Assembly: GCA_965207995.1 (NCBI GenBank)
Contig: OZ242299.1
Location: 1,116,001-1,180,000 of the forward strand
DNA length: 64,000 nucleotides
Direction of reading: 5' to 3'
Origin: DAOUKH01 sp965207995
Lineage (GTDB): Bacteria; Chloroflexota; Dehalococcoidia; SHYB01
Shown: positions 24,147 to 32,836 of the stretch, piece after piece
Position numbering within the stretch: the first letter of the stretch is position 1
Layout: every line of letters begins with the position of its first letter
Made by a program: the position numbers and the translations under genes
The notes under the pieces: model-generated
Told to the model about the DNA's origin: nothing
The model's database searches: none
Seen by the model: the letters and a program-made list of their open reading frames with translations, nothing else

Positions 24147-25559
24147 ATGCCCGCCGACTTCGCGAAGCTGGACAAGGCCTTCAACCCGGAGGTTGTCGTC
24201 GTCTTCGGCGACAAGAAGGAAAGCGGCTTCATGTGGCTCAACAGCATGAAGAACTTCAAGGGCAAGCTCTACTCGGTGCAGCTCGACCCGAAGGAAATCG
24301 CCGAGATCGAGAAGATGGGCGTCCAGAACTTCACCAGCCTCGCCGACGTGCCCGATCACGTGGACTACGCCGTCTGCGCAGTGCCCAGGAAGGTCGCGCC
24401 CTTCATCGTCTCCGACTGCGTGAAGCACGGCGTCAACGCGGTGACCCTGTTCACCGCCGGCTTCGCCGAGACGGGAACGGACGACGGGCGCGAGGCCCAG
24501 GATCAGATCTTCAAGCTCGCCCGCGAAGGCGGTCTGACGCTCATCGGCCCCAACTGCATGGGCCTGCACAACCCTTCTCACGGGGTCTGCTTCTTTCCCG
24601 GCCAGCCCACCTATGAAGGCGGCTCCGTCGGCTTCGCCAGCCAGAGCGGCTCCCACGGCAACTCCTTCTCCGTCGCCGCCCCCGATAACGGCCTGCCCAT
24701 CAGCAAGATGGTCAGCTTCGGCAACGGCATCATCCTCGAAAACGCCGACTACCTCGAATACTTCGCGCACGACGACGAGACCAAGGTCATCGCCATGTAC
24801 GTCGAGGGCCTGCAGGACGGACGGCGCTTCTTCTCCCAGCTCCGGGAGGTGACCAAGCGCAAACCCGTGGTCATCTGGAAGGGTGGCCAGACCGACGACG
24901 GCAAGCGCGCCACCGCCTCCCACACCGCCTCCCTGGCCGAATCGATGGCCGTCTGGGAGGCCGCGGCGCGGCAGGCGGGCTGCGTCCTCGTCGGGTCGCT
25001 CGAAGAGGCCGTCGACGCCCTCAAGGCGCTCGTCTACCTGCCGCCCTTCACCGGCGGAGGCTGCGGCCTCACCGGCGGCGCGGGCGGCCAGTCCGTATCC
25101 ATCACCGACGCCTTCGGCAAGGCCGGACTCCAGGTACCGCGGCTCTCCGACCACTCCTATCAGAAGCTGGCCGACTTCTTCAGCCTCGTCGGCGCCAGCT
25201 TCAGCAACCCCATCGACATGGGCTCGAACCGCACCGAGATCGACACTATCCTCAACATCCTCGCCGAAGACGACGTCATCGACGTCATCGTCATGCAGAT
25301 GGCCATGACCACCATGGGGCGCGGCCGGTCCGCCGTCAAAACCCAGCTCGACGCGCTGATTCGCCTGAAGGAACGGACGTCGAAGCCGCTTGTTGCCGTG
25401 CCCGTCTCGCCCGCCCCCCTCGACCTAGCCGCTGAGATCAAGGAGCTCAACGACAAGCTCATCGCGGCGGGCATCCCCTACTACCCAAGCTACGAGCGGG
25501 CCGCCGCGGGCCTCAAGAACGCCCTCGACTTCCACCGCGCTCAGGCGGAGCTCCGCTAG
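24147..25559 (+). CDS. CoA-binding/succinyl-CoA-ligase-like protein (ADP-forming acyl-CoA synthetase alpha type)
   Basis: 470 residues. A CoA-binding Rossmann domain (LYSVQLDPKEIAEIEKMG, LIGPNCMGLHNPSHGVCFFPG) is followed by two ligase-like domains (SVGFASQSGSHGNSF, and GGQTDDGKRATASHTASLAES, whose His fits the phospho-histidine position). Alpha-type subunits of ADP-forming acetyl-CoA synthetases make ATP from acyl-CoA. The grasp domain that binds ADP is absent, so a separate beta subunit would be needed; none is adjacent. The start at 24147 has TGGGAGG upstream. The stop shares the bases CTAG with the stop of the convergent gene. Confidence 0.87.
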   Translation: MPADFAKLDKAFNPEVVVVFGDKKESGFMWLNSMKNFKGKLYSVQLDPKEIAEIEKMGVQNFTSLADVPDHVDYAVCAVPRKVAPFIVSDCVKHGVNAVTLFTAGFAETGTDDGREAQDQIFKLAREGGLTLIGPNCMGLHNPSHGVCFFPGQPTYEGGSVGFASQSGSHGNSFSVAAPDNGLPISKMVSFGNGIILENADYLEYFAHDDETKVIAMYVEGLQDGRRFFSQLREVTKRKPVVIWKGGQTDDGKRATASHTASLAESMAVWEAAARQAGCVLVGSLEEAVDALKALVYLPPFTGGGCGLTGGAGGQSVSITDAFGKAGLQVPRLSDHSYQKLADFFSLVGASFSNPIDMGSNRTEIDTILNILAEDDVIDVIVMQMAMTTMGRGRSAVKTQLDALIRLKERTSKPLVAVPVSPAPLDLAAEIKELNDKLIAAGIPYYPSYERAAAGLKNALDFHRAQAELR

Positions 25560-25843
25560 CCCGGCCCGTCCACGACCCGCGCCGGGACCCCCACCGCCGT
25601 CAGCGCCCCCACCGCCTCGTCCGGCGTGACGGTCTCCGTCCATTCCCGCACGTGGGCGTCGACGGCAGCCCGGTTCTTGACGCGAAGCTCGGCCCGCACG
25701 TAGTCGGGATAGGCCATGAGCTCGGGGTGCCCCATTGCTACGGTCAGGTACTGCCAGTGCCCATCGGTGGCCGCCTCGATGGCGCACCAGCCCCCGCGGC
25801 AGGGGTAGACGCCCCAGGGCGCGCTGTCGTCGGCGTTGGGCAT
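25556..25843 (-). CDS. Stand-alone C-terminal fragment of a family III CoA-transferase
   Basis: 95 residues matching only the last part of CaiB/BaiF proteins: GVYPCRGGWCAIEAATDGHWQYL, MGHPELMAYPDYV, NRAAVDAHVREWT and GVPARVVDGPG. The nucleotide-binding fold and active Asp are absent. It nevertheless has an ATG and a strong AGGAGGGGG ribosome site, and follows the upstream gene by 12 bases, so it may be translated. It could be a remnant of a deleted gene or a small partner protein. No frameshift or stop-broken N-terminal portion is visible next to it. Confidence 0.6.
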   Translation of the reverse strand: MPNADDSAPWGVYPCRGGWCAIEAATDGHWQYLTVAMGHPELMAYPDYVRAELRVKNRAAVDAHVREWTETVTPDEAVGALTAVGVPARVVDGPG

Positions 25844-25855
25844 CGCGGCCCCCTC

Positions 25856-27130
25856 CTATGCCATGGAGTCGGCCAGACCGTCGCGGAAGTCGGGATGCGC
25901 GATCCCGATCAGGGCCTCGGCCCGCTGACGCATAGTCCGGCCCTTGAGCGACGCAACGCCGAACTCGGTCACGATGTAGTCGGCGCAGTAGCGCGGCGTG
26001 CTGACCGCGGCCCCGGAAGCCAGACGGGGCGTGATCCGCGAGATCTTGCCGCGCCCCGCCGTCGACGGCATGGCGAAGATGGACACACCCCCCTTCGAGT
26101 GCAGCACGCCCTCGATGAAGTCGAACTGTCCGCCCAGGCCGCTGATCTGGCGGGGGCCGATCGTCTCGGCGTTGATCTGCCCCGCGAGGTCGATCTCCAC
26201 CGCCGAGTTGATCGAAATGAAGTCGTCGAGCTGCGCCAGCACCAGCGGGTTATGGGTATACGACACCGAGTCCAGGTGCACCGCCTCATTCTCGTGAACG
26301 AACCGGTACAGGTCGGGGCCGCCCATCACCTCGCCGCACACCACCTTCCCCGCCGAAAGCGCCTTCCGGCTCCCGTTCACCACGCCCTTCTCGATCAGGG
26401 GTACGAACCCGTCCGAGATCATCCCCGAGTGCACCCCCAAGTCCTTCTTATCGTCGAGCATGAACATCAGGGCTTCAGGGATCGCGCCGATCCCCATCTG
26501 AACCGTCGCCCCGTCGGGGATCAGCGCCGCCACGTGCTCCGCAATGGCGCGCTCGACGTCGCCGATCTTCGATTGGCGGTGCTCGATGACGGGGTAGTCG
26601 GCGTCCACGAGGTAGTCGATCTCATCGACGTGAATCATCGAGTTGCCCAGCGTGCGCGGCGTCTGTTGGTTCACCTCGGCGATCACCAGCGGCGCCGAGC
26701 GCGCGATGTCGATCATCGTGCACACCGAGACGCCAAGGCTCACGTAGCCGCGCTCGTCGGGCGGCGACACCTGAAGCAGTACGGCGTCCGCAGGCAACAT
26801 CCCGTCCGGCATCAGCAACGCAGGCACCTGCGACAGCCGCAGCGGCATAAACTCGGCCGCGCCGGAATCGACCAGCTTCTGGGTCTGGCCGGTGACCTGC
26901 CACGTCGTCACCCGGATGTTCTCCAGAGGCTCGCGCAGCAGTTCGAGGTCGGCGAACACGAGGCCGACGTAGACGCCGAAGTCCTCGAAGCGCTCCCGTT
27001 CGTCGTACAGCGCCTGCAGGAGCGACAGCGGAGCGCCCGCGCCCTGCTGCAGCGTCAGCCTGCCCCGGACCGGCAGCGCCCGGATCGCCTCTCGCGCCGA
27101 GACACGGGCCGGCGGGCCGCCGCGCTTCAT
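25856..27130 (-). CDS. Acetyl-CoA hydrolase/4-hydroxybutyrate CoA-transferase family protein
   Basis: 424 residues from ATG at 27130 (MKRGGPPARVSAREAIRALP); longer frames upstream run into the rpsB promoter region and lack family similarity. Family blocks: VSPPDERGYVSLGVSVCTM, DGATVQMGIGAIPEALM, LGVHSGMISDGFVPLIEKG, then EIDLAGQINAET, GLGGQFDFIEGVLHSKGG, and the late DYIVTEFGVASLKGRTMRQRA. Enzymes of this group move CoA between short acyl groups, or hydrolyse acyl-CoA, through a glutamyl-CoA. It is followed 12 bases later by the CoA-transferase III fragment. Confidence 0.92.
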   Translation of the reverse strand: MKRGGPPARVSAREAIRALPVRGRLTLQQGAGAPLSLLQALYDERERFEDFGVYVGLVFADLELLREPLENIRVTTWQVTGQTQKLVDSGAAEFMPLRLSQVPALLMPDGMLPADAVLLQVSPPDERGYVSLGVSVCTMIDIARSAPLVIAEVNQQTPRTLGNSMIHVDEIDYLVDADYPVIEHRQSKIGDVERAIAEHVAALIPDGATVQMGIGAIPEALMFMLDDKKDLGVHSGMISDGFVPLIEKGVVNGSRKALSAGKVVCGEVMGGPDLYRFVHENEAVHLDSVSYTHNPLVLAQLDDFISINSAVEIDLAGQINAETIGPRQISGLGGQFDFIEGVLHSKGGVSIFAMPSTAGRGKISRITPRLASGAAVSTPRYCADYIVTEFGVASLKGRTMRQRAEALIGIAHPDFRDGLADSMA

Positions 27131-27252
27131 CCTGCTCTCCCTTCGGCACCCCGCATGGCCGCATCCTCCACGGCGACGCATGATAGCAGCCCGCCGACGC
27201 GGCAACCCCTGCGCGCAATCGCCCCCCAACGGAGTACTCGAAGGCCGCCGCG

Positions 27253-27282
27253 TTGCCGCTTCTGAAGCGCCTATGGTATTCT
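27253..27282 (+). promoter_or_regulatory. Promoter of the rpsB operon
   Basis: TTGCCG (27253-27258), 18 bp, then TATTCT (27277-27282) preceded by TGG, an extended -10. It lies about 57 bases before the rpsB start. Confidence 0.5.
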
Positions 27283-27338
27283 GGCCCAAGAATTCGGCGG
27301 CGTTCGTGCCGCCACTGGTGAGGTTGATCGAAGAGCGT

Positions 27339-28181
27339 ATGGTGCAGCAACTCGCCGAGGCAGGCCCCGGCAACGACGAGCTCGTCAGCATGAAGCTCCT
27401 GCTCGAAACAGGAGTGCATTTCGGACACAAGACGCGGCGCTGGAACCCGAAGATGAAGCAGTACATCTTCACCCAGCGCAACGGCATCCACATCATCGAT
27501 CTGCAGCAGACCTTGGGGATGCTCGCCGACGCCTACAACTTCATCAAGGAGACCGCCGCCGCCGGTAAGAAGATCCTCTTCGTCGGCACCAAGAAGCAGG
27601 CGCAGGGCGCAATCGAGACCGAGGCCCAGCGCTGCGGCATGTACTACGTCAACGTGCGCTGGCTCGGCGGCACCCTGACCAACTTCGACACCATTCACGC
27701 CCGCATCAAGCACCTCGAAGAGCTCGAACGCCTCCGCGACACCGGCGGCTTCTCCAACCTCATCAAGAAAGAGGCGCTGCGGCGCACCAACGAAATCGAT
27801 AAGCTCAACCGCCAGATGGGCGGCATCAAGGAAATGCGGAGCCTCCCCGACGCGCTCTTCATCGTCGATCCCGGCAAGGAGAGCATCGCCGTCGCCGAGG
27901 CCCGCCGCCTCGAGATCCCCATCGTCGCCGTCAACGACACGGACTCCGACCCCAACCTGATCAACTACCCCATTCCCGCCAACGACGACGCGATCCGCTC
28001 CGTGCGGCTGATCACCGGCAAGATGGCCGATGCCGTCCTCGAAGGCCTCGCCCTCCGCGAGCAGCGCCTCCTCGAAGAGATGAAGGCCGCTGAAGCCGAA
28101 GATGATGCCGAGGGCGAGGACGCCGGCGAGCCGGAATACGCAGTCGCCGCGGGGTCGTCGGCCGAGCCCGACCAAGGCTAG
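27339..28181 (+). CDS. rpsB: 30S ribosomal protein S2
   Basis: 280 residues from ATG at 27339; an ATG at 27390 (MKLLLETGVHFGHKTRRW) is a possible shorter start, and the long frame upstream to 27180 crosses the promoter. Signatures include LLETGVHFGHKTRRWNP, NGIHIIDLQQT, KKILFVGTKKQAQ, VRWLGGTLTNF and SLPDALFIVDPGKE. The C-terminus carries an acidic tail (EAEDDAEGEDAGEPE) beyond the conserved core. It binds the small ribosomal subunit near the mRNA exit site. First gene of the run rpsB-tsf-pyrH-frr-uppS-cdsA-dxr-rseP. Confidence 0.97.
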   Translation: MVQQLAEAGPGNDELVSMKLLLETGVHFGHKTRRWNPKMKQYIFTQRNGIHIIDLQQTLGMLADAYNFIKETAAAGKKILFVGTKKQAQGAIETEAQRCGMYYVNVRWLGGTLTNFDTIHARIKHLEELERLRDTGGFSNLIKKEALRRTNEIDKLNRQMGGIKEMRSLPDALFIVDPGKESIAVAEARRLEIPIVAVNDTDSDPNLINYPIPANDDAIRSVRLITGKMADAVLEGLALREQRLLEEMKAAEAEDDAEGEDAGEPEYAVAAGSSAEPDQG

Positions 28182-28210
28182 CGGCCACTATCGTCATGTC
28201 GATTTCCAGA

Positions 28211-28229
28211 CGGCCCGCCCTGCGGGCCG
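28211..28229 (+). other. Hairpin between rpsB and tsf
   Basis: CGGCCCGC (28211-28218) pairs with GCGGGCCG (28222-28229) around a 3-base loop, 8 bp, with no T-tract. It could slow ribosomes, protect mRNA ends or attenuate transcription between the two genes. Confidence 0.45.
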
Positions 28230-28247
28230 CGTCGTAAGGAGCGCAAG

Positions 28248-28766
28248 GTGGCTGTCACCGCCGAGACCGTCAAGATCGTTCGCCAGCGCACCGGCGCCGG
28301 CATCCTCGAATCCAAGAACGCCCTCGTCGATGCCGAGGGTGACATCGACAAGGCCATCGAAGCACTCCGGGAGCAAGGCATCGCCAAGGGTGTCAAGCTT
28401 TCTGGCAGGCGGGGCGCCAACGAGCTCAATCAGGGCGTCGTCGAGAGCTACATCCACACCGGCGGCCGCGTCGGCGTGCTCCTCGAGCTGAACTGCGAGA
28501 CCGACTTCGTGGCGCGCACCGACGACTTCAAGGAGCTCGCGCACAACCTCGCTTTGCAGATCGCCGCGATGAACCCCGCCTACATCGGCGTCGACGACCT
28601 TCCCGAGGACCCCACCGAGCAGGACATGGAAGCCAGCCTCTGGAACCAGCCGTTCATCCGGGACGGCTCGGTCCTTGTCAAAGACCTGGTTACCCAGTCC
28701 ATCGGCAAGCTCGGCGAGAACATCAAGCTCACCCGGTTCGTCCGCTACGAGCTCGGGACCGAGTAG
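28248..28766 (+). CDS. tsf: Elongation factor Ts
   Basis: 172 residues, shorter than the ~280 of E. coli and near the ~196 of Thermus, so it has a single core repeat. GTG at 28248 has AAGGAG upstream. Marks: VKIVRQRTGAGILESKNAL in the UBA-like N-terminal domain, DKAIEALREQGIAKG, VESYIHTGGRVGVLLELNCETDFVART in the core, and KLGENIKLTRFVRYELG at the end. It recycles EF-Tu by ejecting GDP. Standard position between rpsB and pyrH. Confidence 0.97.
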   Translation: MAVTAETVKIVRQRTGAGILESKNALVDAEGDIDKAIEALREQGIAKGVKLSGRRGANELNQGVVESYIHTGGRVGVLLELNCETDFVARTDDFKELAHNLALQIAAMNPAYIGVDDLPEDPTEQDMEASLWNQPFIRDGSVLVKDLVTQSIGKLGENIKLTRFVRYELGTE

Positions 28767-28769
28767 CCG

Positions 28770-28787
28770 CGCTCCGGCCCCGGAGCG
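28770..28787 (+). other. Hairpin between tsf and pyrH
   Basis: CGCTCCG (28770-28776) pairs with CGGAGCG (28781-28787) with a 4-base loop. There is no T-tract; it may be an mRNA processing or attenuation structure, since pyrH starts 14 bases later. Confidence 0.45.
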
Positions 28788-28801
28788 GAACAGGGGCAAC
28801 A

Positions 28802-29518
28802 ATGGCGACTCCTCGATACCGGCGGGCGGTGCTCAAGCTGAGCGGCGAGGCCCTGCGCGGCGAGGCTGTCTCCGGTATCGACCCCTCGACGCTGCGCTAC
28901 GTCGCGACCTCGATCAAGAAAGCCATCGAATCCGGCGTCCAGCTCGCCACCGTGGTTGGGGGCGGCAACATCTGGCGCGGCGCTCAGGCAGCCGACGCGG
29001 GCATGGACCGCACCACCGCCGACTATGCCGGCATGCTCGCTACGGTCATCAACGCCCTCGCCCTCCAGGACGCCTTGGAACACCTCGGCGTGGACACTCG
29101 CATGCAGACCGCCATCCCCATCCACAACGTCGCCGAGCCCTTCATTCAACGCCGCTCCGTGCGGCACCTGGAAAAGGGCCGCGCTGTCATCTTTGCCGCG
29201 GGCACCGGTAACCCCTTCGTCACAACCGACACTGCCGCCGCGCTCCGCTGCATGGAGATGGGCGCCGACGTCCTGCTCATGGCCAAGAACGGCGCGGACG
29301 GCGTCTACACCGCCGACCCCAAGGTAGATCCCGGCGCGACGCGTTATGATGAGCTTGCCTACCTTGATGCCCTCAACCAGCGGCTCGCCGTAATGGACTC
29401 TACCGCCCTCTCCATGTGCATGGACAACAGCGTTCCCATCATCGTCTTCGACCTGCTCGACCCCGACGGGCTCGCCAAGGCCCTCAGCGGCGACAAGATC
29501 GGGACGCTCATTCACTGA
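28802..29518 (+). CDS. pyrH: Uridylate kinase (UMP kinase)
   Basis: 238 residues of the amino-acid-kinase fold: AVLKLSGEALRGE at the phosphate site, ATVVGGGNIWRGAQA, MLATVINALALQDALE, VIFAAGTGNPFVTTDTAAALR and KNGADGVYTADPKVDP. It phosphorylates UMP to UDP for nucleic acid and wall synthesis and is typically hexameric with GTP and UTP control. ATG at 28802 follows GGAACAGGGGC. It is the third gene of the conserved translation and isoprenoid run. Confidence 0.97.
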   Translation: MATPRYRRAVLKLSGEALRGEAVSGIDPSTLRYVATSIKKAIESGVQLATVVGGGNIWRGAQAADAGMDRTTADYAGMLATVINALALQDALEHLGVDTRMQTAIPIHNVAEPFIQRRSVRHLEKGRAVIFAAGTGNPFVTTDTAAALRCMEMGADVLLMAKNGADGVYTADPKVDPGATRYDELAYLDALNQRLAVMDSTALSMCMDNSVPIIVFDLLDPDGLAKALSGDKIGTLIH

Positions 29519-29570
29519 CGGCGCGAAACGCGTACGGCGTCGAGGGCTATGGCGGAATTGGAGCGGTGTG

Positions 29571-30128
29571 ATGATAGAAGAGACACTGAAGAACGCAGAA
29601 GACCGGATGGTGAAGAGCGTGGCGGCGCTCGAACGGGACTTGGCCGGGCTCCGCACCGGGCGCCCCAATCCCGGGCTCATTGAGCACCTCCCCGTCGACT
29701 ACTACGGCGCACCGACGCCCCTGAACCAGCTCGGCACCATCTCCGTCCTGGAAGGCCGCGCGCTCTCGGTACAGGTGTGGGACAAGAGCGCGGCCTCCGC
29801 CGTCGAAAAGGCGATCCTGAAGAGCTCCCTCGGGCTGGTCCCCATCGTCGAAGGCCAGACCCTCCGTGTGCCAATACCGCCGCTCACCGAGGAGCGGCGG
29901 CGCGACATGGTCAAACAGGTGCGCAAGCGCCTCGAAGAGGGCCGGGTCTCCGTCCGCAACGTGCGGCGCGACGCCATGGACGAGCTGAAGAAGGCGGAGC
30001 GCGACAAGGAGATCTCCCAGGACGAGCAACGCCGGGCTCAGGAGCGGCTACAGAAGACCACGGACGCCCACATCGCCGACGCGGACAAGATCGGCGAGCA
30101 AAAGGAACAGGAGTTGATGGAGGTCTAG
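29571..30128 (+). CDS. frr: Ribosome recycling factor
   Basis: 185 residues, the usual length. Family marks are RMVKSVAALERDLAGLRTGRPNP, the hinge region VDYYGAPTPLNQLGTI, and the long C-terminal helix LTEERRRDMVKQVRKRLEEG with VRNVRRDAMDELKK. Together with EF-G it splits post-termination ribosomes. ATG at 29571 follows GGAGCGG; a GTG just before it would add one residue. Placed between pyrH and uppS as in many bacteria. Confidence 0.97.
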   Translation: MIEETLKNAEDRMVKSVAALERDLAGLRTGRPNPGLIEHLPVDYYGAPTPLNQLGTISVLEGRALSVQVWDKSAASAVEKAILKSSLGLVPIVEGQTLRVPIPPLTEERRRDMVKQVRKRLEEGRVSVRNVRRDAMDELKKAERDKEISQDEQRRAQERLQKTTDAHIADADKIGEQKEQELMEV

Positions 30129-30144
30129 CACGGGCCGGCCCGCC

Positions 30145-30876
30145 ATGACCACCGAAGTCGAACCACGCGCCGAAGCTTCCCGTGAACGCCCTGCGGCGCC
30201 CCGCCACGTCGCCGTCATCATGGACGGGAACGGGCGCTGGGCGAAACGGCGCGGCCTTCCCCGGCTCGCCGGGCACCGCGCCGGCGTCAAGATCATCCGC
30301 GACATCGTCGGCGCCTTCGCCGAACGTGGCGTCGAGGTGCTCACTCTCTATGCCTTCTCCAGCGAGAACTGGACGCGCCCGGACGCCGAGGTCCGCGGCC
30401 TCCTCGACCTGCTCACCGAGGCGGTGCCCCGCGAGGCCCCCTACTTCCACGAACGGAACATCCGGCTGATGAACATCGGGCGGGAGGACCGCCTCTCCCC
30501 CGACCTCCGCGACAAGCTCATCAAGGCCCGTGATAAGACCGCCGGCAACACCGGCCTCACCCTCGTCGTCGCCCTCGACTACGGCAGCCGCTCCGAGTTG
30601 GTCCGGGCAGCCCGCCGCCTCGTCGCCTCCGGCGCCGCCCCCGAGGACATCACGGAGGAGGCCATCGCCCGCGAGCTCTACACTGGCGGCCTTCCCGACC
30701 CCGACCTCATCATTCGGACGGGCGGGGAGATGCGGCTCAGCAACTTCCTGCTCTGGCAGGCCGCCTATTCCGAGATCTACACCACCCAAGCCTGCTGGCC
30801 CGACTTCGACGAGTCCGAGATCGAACGCGCCCTCACCGATTACGCCAGCCGTCAGCGCCGCTACGGCGGCCTCTAA
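30145..30876 (+). CDS. uppS: Isoprenyl transferase (undecaprenyl diphosphate synthase family)
   Basis: 243 residues. HVAVIMDGNGRWAKRRGLPRLAGH contains the catalytic Asp and the DGNGRWA signature; YAFSSENWTRP, GLTLVVALDYGSRSE, and DLIIRTGGEMRLSNFLLWQAAYSEIY complete the family set. It adds isopentenyl units in cis configuration to make the carrier lipid for wall polymers. The first ~20 residues are variable. It links the MEP pathway (dxr downstream, dxs and ispG at 45-55 kb) to envelope building. Confidence 0.97.
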   Translation: MTTEVEPRAEASRERPAAPRHVAVIMDGNGRWAKRRGLPRLAGHRAGVKIIRDIVGAFAERGVEVLTLYAFSSENWTRPDAEVRGLLDLLTEAVPREAPYFHERNIRLMNIGREDRLSPDLRDKLIKARDKTAGNTGLTLVVALDYGSRSELVRAARRLVASGAAPEDITEEAIARELYTGGLPDPDLIIRTGGEMRLSNFLLWQAAYSEIYTTQACWPDFDESEIERALTDYASRQRRYGGL

Positions 30877-30888
30877 GTCCCTCCGCCG

Positions 30889-31680
30889 ATGCTGAAGAGC
30901 CGCATATATTCCGGCATTGTCGGCGTGCCAATCGTGGCCGCGCTGATCTGGTGGAGCATACCGTCCACCGCGGCGCTGGTTGCCGCCGCCGCCGTCATCG
31001 GCACCTACGAGTTCCACCGCCTCACCATGCGCGCCGGCGGCACGGTGATCTTCCTCCTCGGCGCCATCGCGGCGACCCTCTTCGTCGTCGACGCCACCAT
31101 ACGCACCGACATCAGCGGGCCCCTGCTTGCCGGCACCGTTCTCGTTCCCCTCTTCGTCCTGATCTTCCTCCAGCCCAAGGAACGCCTGCTTTCGGACTGG
31201 GCGTGGACCCTCGCCGGCGTCCTCTTCGTCGCATGGACCTTGAGCCACGCCGTGCTCCTCCGGCGGCAGCCCGACGGGTACGAATGGCTCCTCACCGCCG
31301 TCATCCTGACGTTCGTGGTCGATTCCAGCGCCTACACAGTCGGACGCCTGATCGGGAGGCGGCCCATGGCCCCGGCGATCAGTCCCGGAAAGACCTGGGA
31401 GGGCGCCATCGGCGGCTTCCTACTCGTCATTCCCGCCGCCGTGCTGCTCTCCTACCTCTTCAGCCTCGAGCTCAACCCCGCCGAGGCGTGCGGGCTTGGC
31501 ATGCTCGTGGGCGTCGCGGCCCAGGCCGGCGACCTCGTTGAATCGATGATCAAGCGCATCGCCGGGGCCAAGGACGCGGGGTCGCTCATACCCGGCCACG
31601 GCGGCCTGCTCGACCGGTTGGACAGCATAATTCCGGTAGTCGTTGTGGTATATTACTATCTGGTTTACGGGCTTCGGTGA
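30889..31680 (+). CDS. cdsA: Phosphatidate cytidylyltransferase
   Basis: 263 residues with about seven hydrophobic segments. The C-terminal family signature SMIKRIAGAKDAGSLIPGHG followed by GLLDRLDSI is complete. It makes CDP-diacylglycerol, the branch point of phospholipid synthesis, in the cytoplasmic membrane. ATG at 30889 lies 12 bases after the uppS stop. The gene ends 4 bases before dxr, so the two are probably translated together. Confidence 0.96.
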   Translation: MLKSRIYSGIVGVPIVAALIWWSIPSTAALVAAAAVIGTYEFHRLTMRAGGTVIFLLGAIAATLFVVDATIRTDISGPLLAGTVLVPLFVLIFLQPKERLLSDWAWTLAGVLFVAWTLSHAVLLRRQPDGYEWLLTAVILTFVVDSSAYTVGRLIGRRPMAPAISPGKTWEGAIGGFLLVIPAAVLLSYLFSLELNPAEACGLGMLVGVAAQAGDLVESMIKRIAGAKDAGSLIPGHGGLLDRLDSIIPVVVVVYYYLVYGLR

Positions 31681-31684
31681 GGCT

Positions 31685-32812
31685 ATGAAAAACCTGGTCG
31701 TTCTCGGCTCCACGGGTTCCATCGGCCGCCAAACACTCGACGTCGTACGAGCGCTCCCCGACAAGTTCAAGGTCGTCGGCCTTGCCGCCGGCGGCAACGT
31801 CGAGCTGCTCAACGAGCAGGTGCAGGAGTTCAAGCCCGAGCTCCTCTACCACATCCGCGGCGTCGGCGATTCCCACCTCCATCCAAACGGCTGGACGCAC
31901 GCCTCCATGGAAGAAATGGTCCGGCGCGAAGACGTGAACGCCATCATGGTCGGCACGGTTGGCCGCGAGGGCCTCAAGCCCACGCTCGAGGCGCTCAACG
32001 CGCGCAAGAGCGTCGCCCTCGCCAACAAGGAAGTCATCGTCATGGCGGGCAACATCGTCATGGCGCAGGCGCACCGCAACGGCGTCGAAATCCTGCCTGT
32101 CGACAGCGAGCCCAGCGCCATGTGGCAGTGCATGCGCGGCGAGGACAAGGCCGTCCGGCGCATCTTCCTCACCGCCTCCGGCGGCCCCTTCCGCCATACG
32201 CCGCTCAAGGAGATCGAGAGGGTGACGCCGAAACAGGCCCTCAACCACCCCACCTGGCGCATGGGCAGGAAGATCACCGTCGATTCCGCGACCCTGATGA
32301 ACAAGGGCATGGAGGTCATCGAGGCGAACTGGCTCTTCGGCGTGCCCATCGACGACATCAATGTCGTCATTCACCCCCAGAGCATCATCCACTCCATGGT
32401 CGAGTTCTCCGACGGCTCCGTGAAGGCGCAGCTCGGCCCGCCCGACATGCGCCTCCCCATCCAGTACGCACTCTCCTACCCCGAGCGTTGGGGCAACCCC
32501 ACGCTTCCCCAGCTCAACCCCATCGAGGTTGGCACCCTGAACTTCGAGGAAATGAACCTGGAGCGCTATCCGTGCTTCAAGTTGGCGCTCGAAGCGGGAC
32601 GAAAAGGGGGCACCTATCCCGCGGTGCTCGCCGCCGCCGACGAAATCGCCGTGGGCATGTTCCTGGCCCACCAAATCGGCTTCTCCGACATTCCGAAAGT
32701 CGTCGACGCCGTCCTCAGCGCCCACGACGGTGAGGAGTATCCGTCCCTGGAGGACGTACTCGATGCGGACCGGTGGGCCCGCGACTACGCGAGGCGCCAG
32801 CGAGCCGAATAA
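31685..32812 (+). CDS. dxr: 1-deoxy-D-xylulose 5-phosphate reductoisomerase
   Basis: 375 residues. The NADPH site VVLGSTGSIGRQTLDVV starts the protein, so ATG 31685 is the start rather than an upstream one at 31643. Catalytic and metal motifs are ILPVDSEPSAMWQCM, SGGPFRHTPL, TVDSATLMNKGMEVIEANWLF and VHPQSIIHSMVEF-type segments. It makes 2-C-methylerythritol 4-phosphate, the second step of the MEP pathway. dxs and ispG occur in the hopanoid cluster of this window, but the middle-pathway genes do not. Confidence 0.97.
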   Translation: MKNLVVLGSTGSIGRQTLDVVRALPDKFKVVGLAAGGNVELLNEQVQEFKPELLYHIRGVGDSHLHPNGWTHASMEEMVRREDVNAIMVGTVGREGLKPTLEALNARKSVALANKEVIVMAGNIVMAQAHRNGVEILPVDSEPSAMWQCMRGEDKAVRRIFLTASGGPFRHTPLKEIERVTPKQALNHPTWRMGRKITVDSATLMNKGMEVIEANWLFGVPIDDINVVIHPQSIIHSMVEFSDGSVKAQLGPPDMRLPIQYALSYPERWGNPTLPQLNPIEVGTLNFEEMNLERYPCFKLALEAGRKGGTYPAVLAAADEIAVGMFLAHQIGFSDIPKVVDAVLSAHDGEEYPSLEDVLDADRWARDYARRQRAE

Positions 32813-32836
32813 CGCCCGGGCTCCGTAGTACCGGCC

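Noticed and set aside
27180..27338. A longer start for ribosomal protein S2
   Set aside because: The extra codons cross the probable promoter and do not resemble S2.
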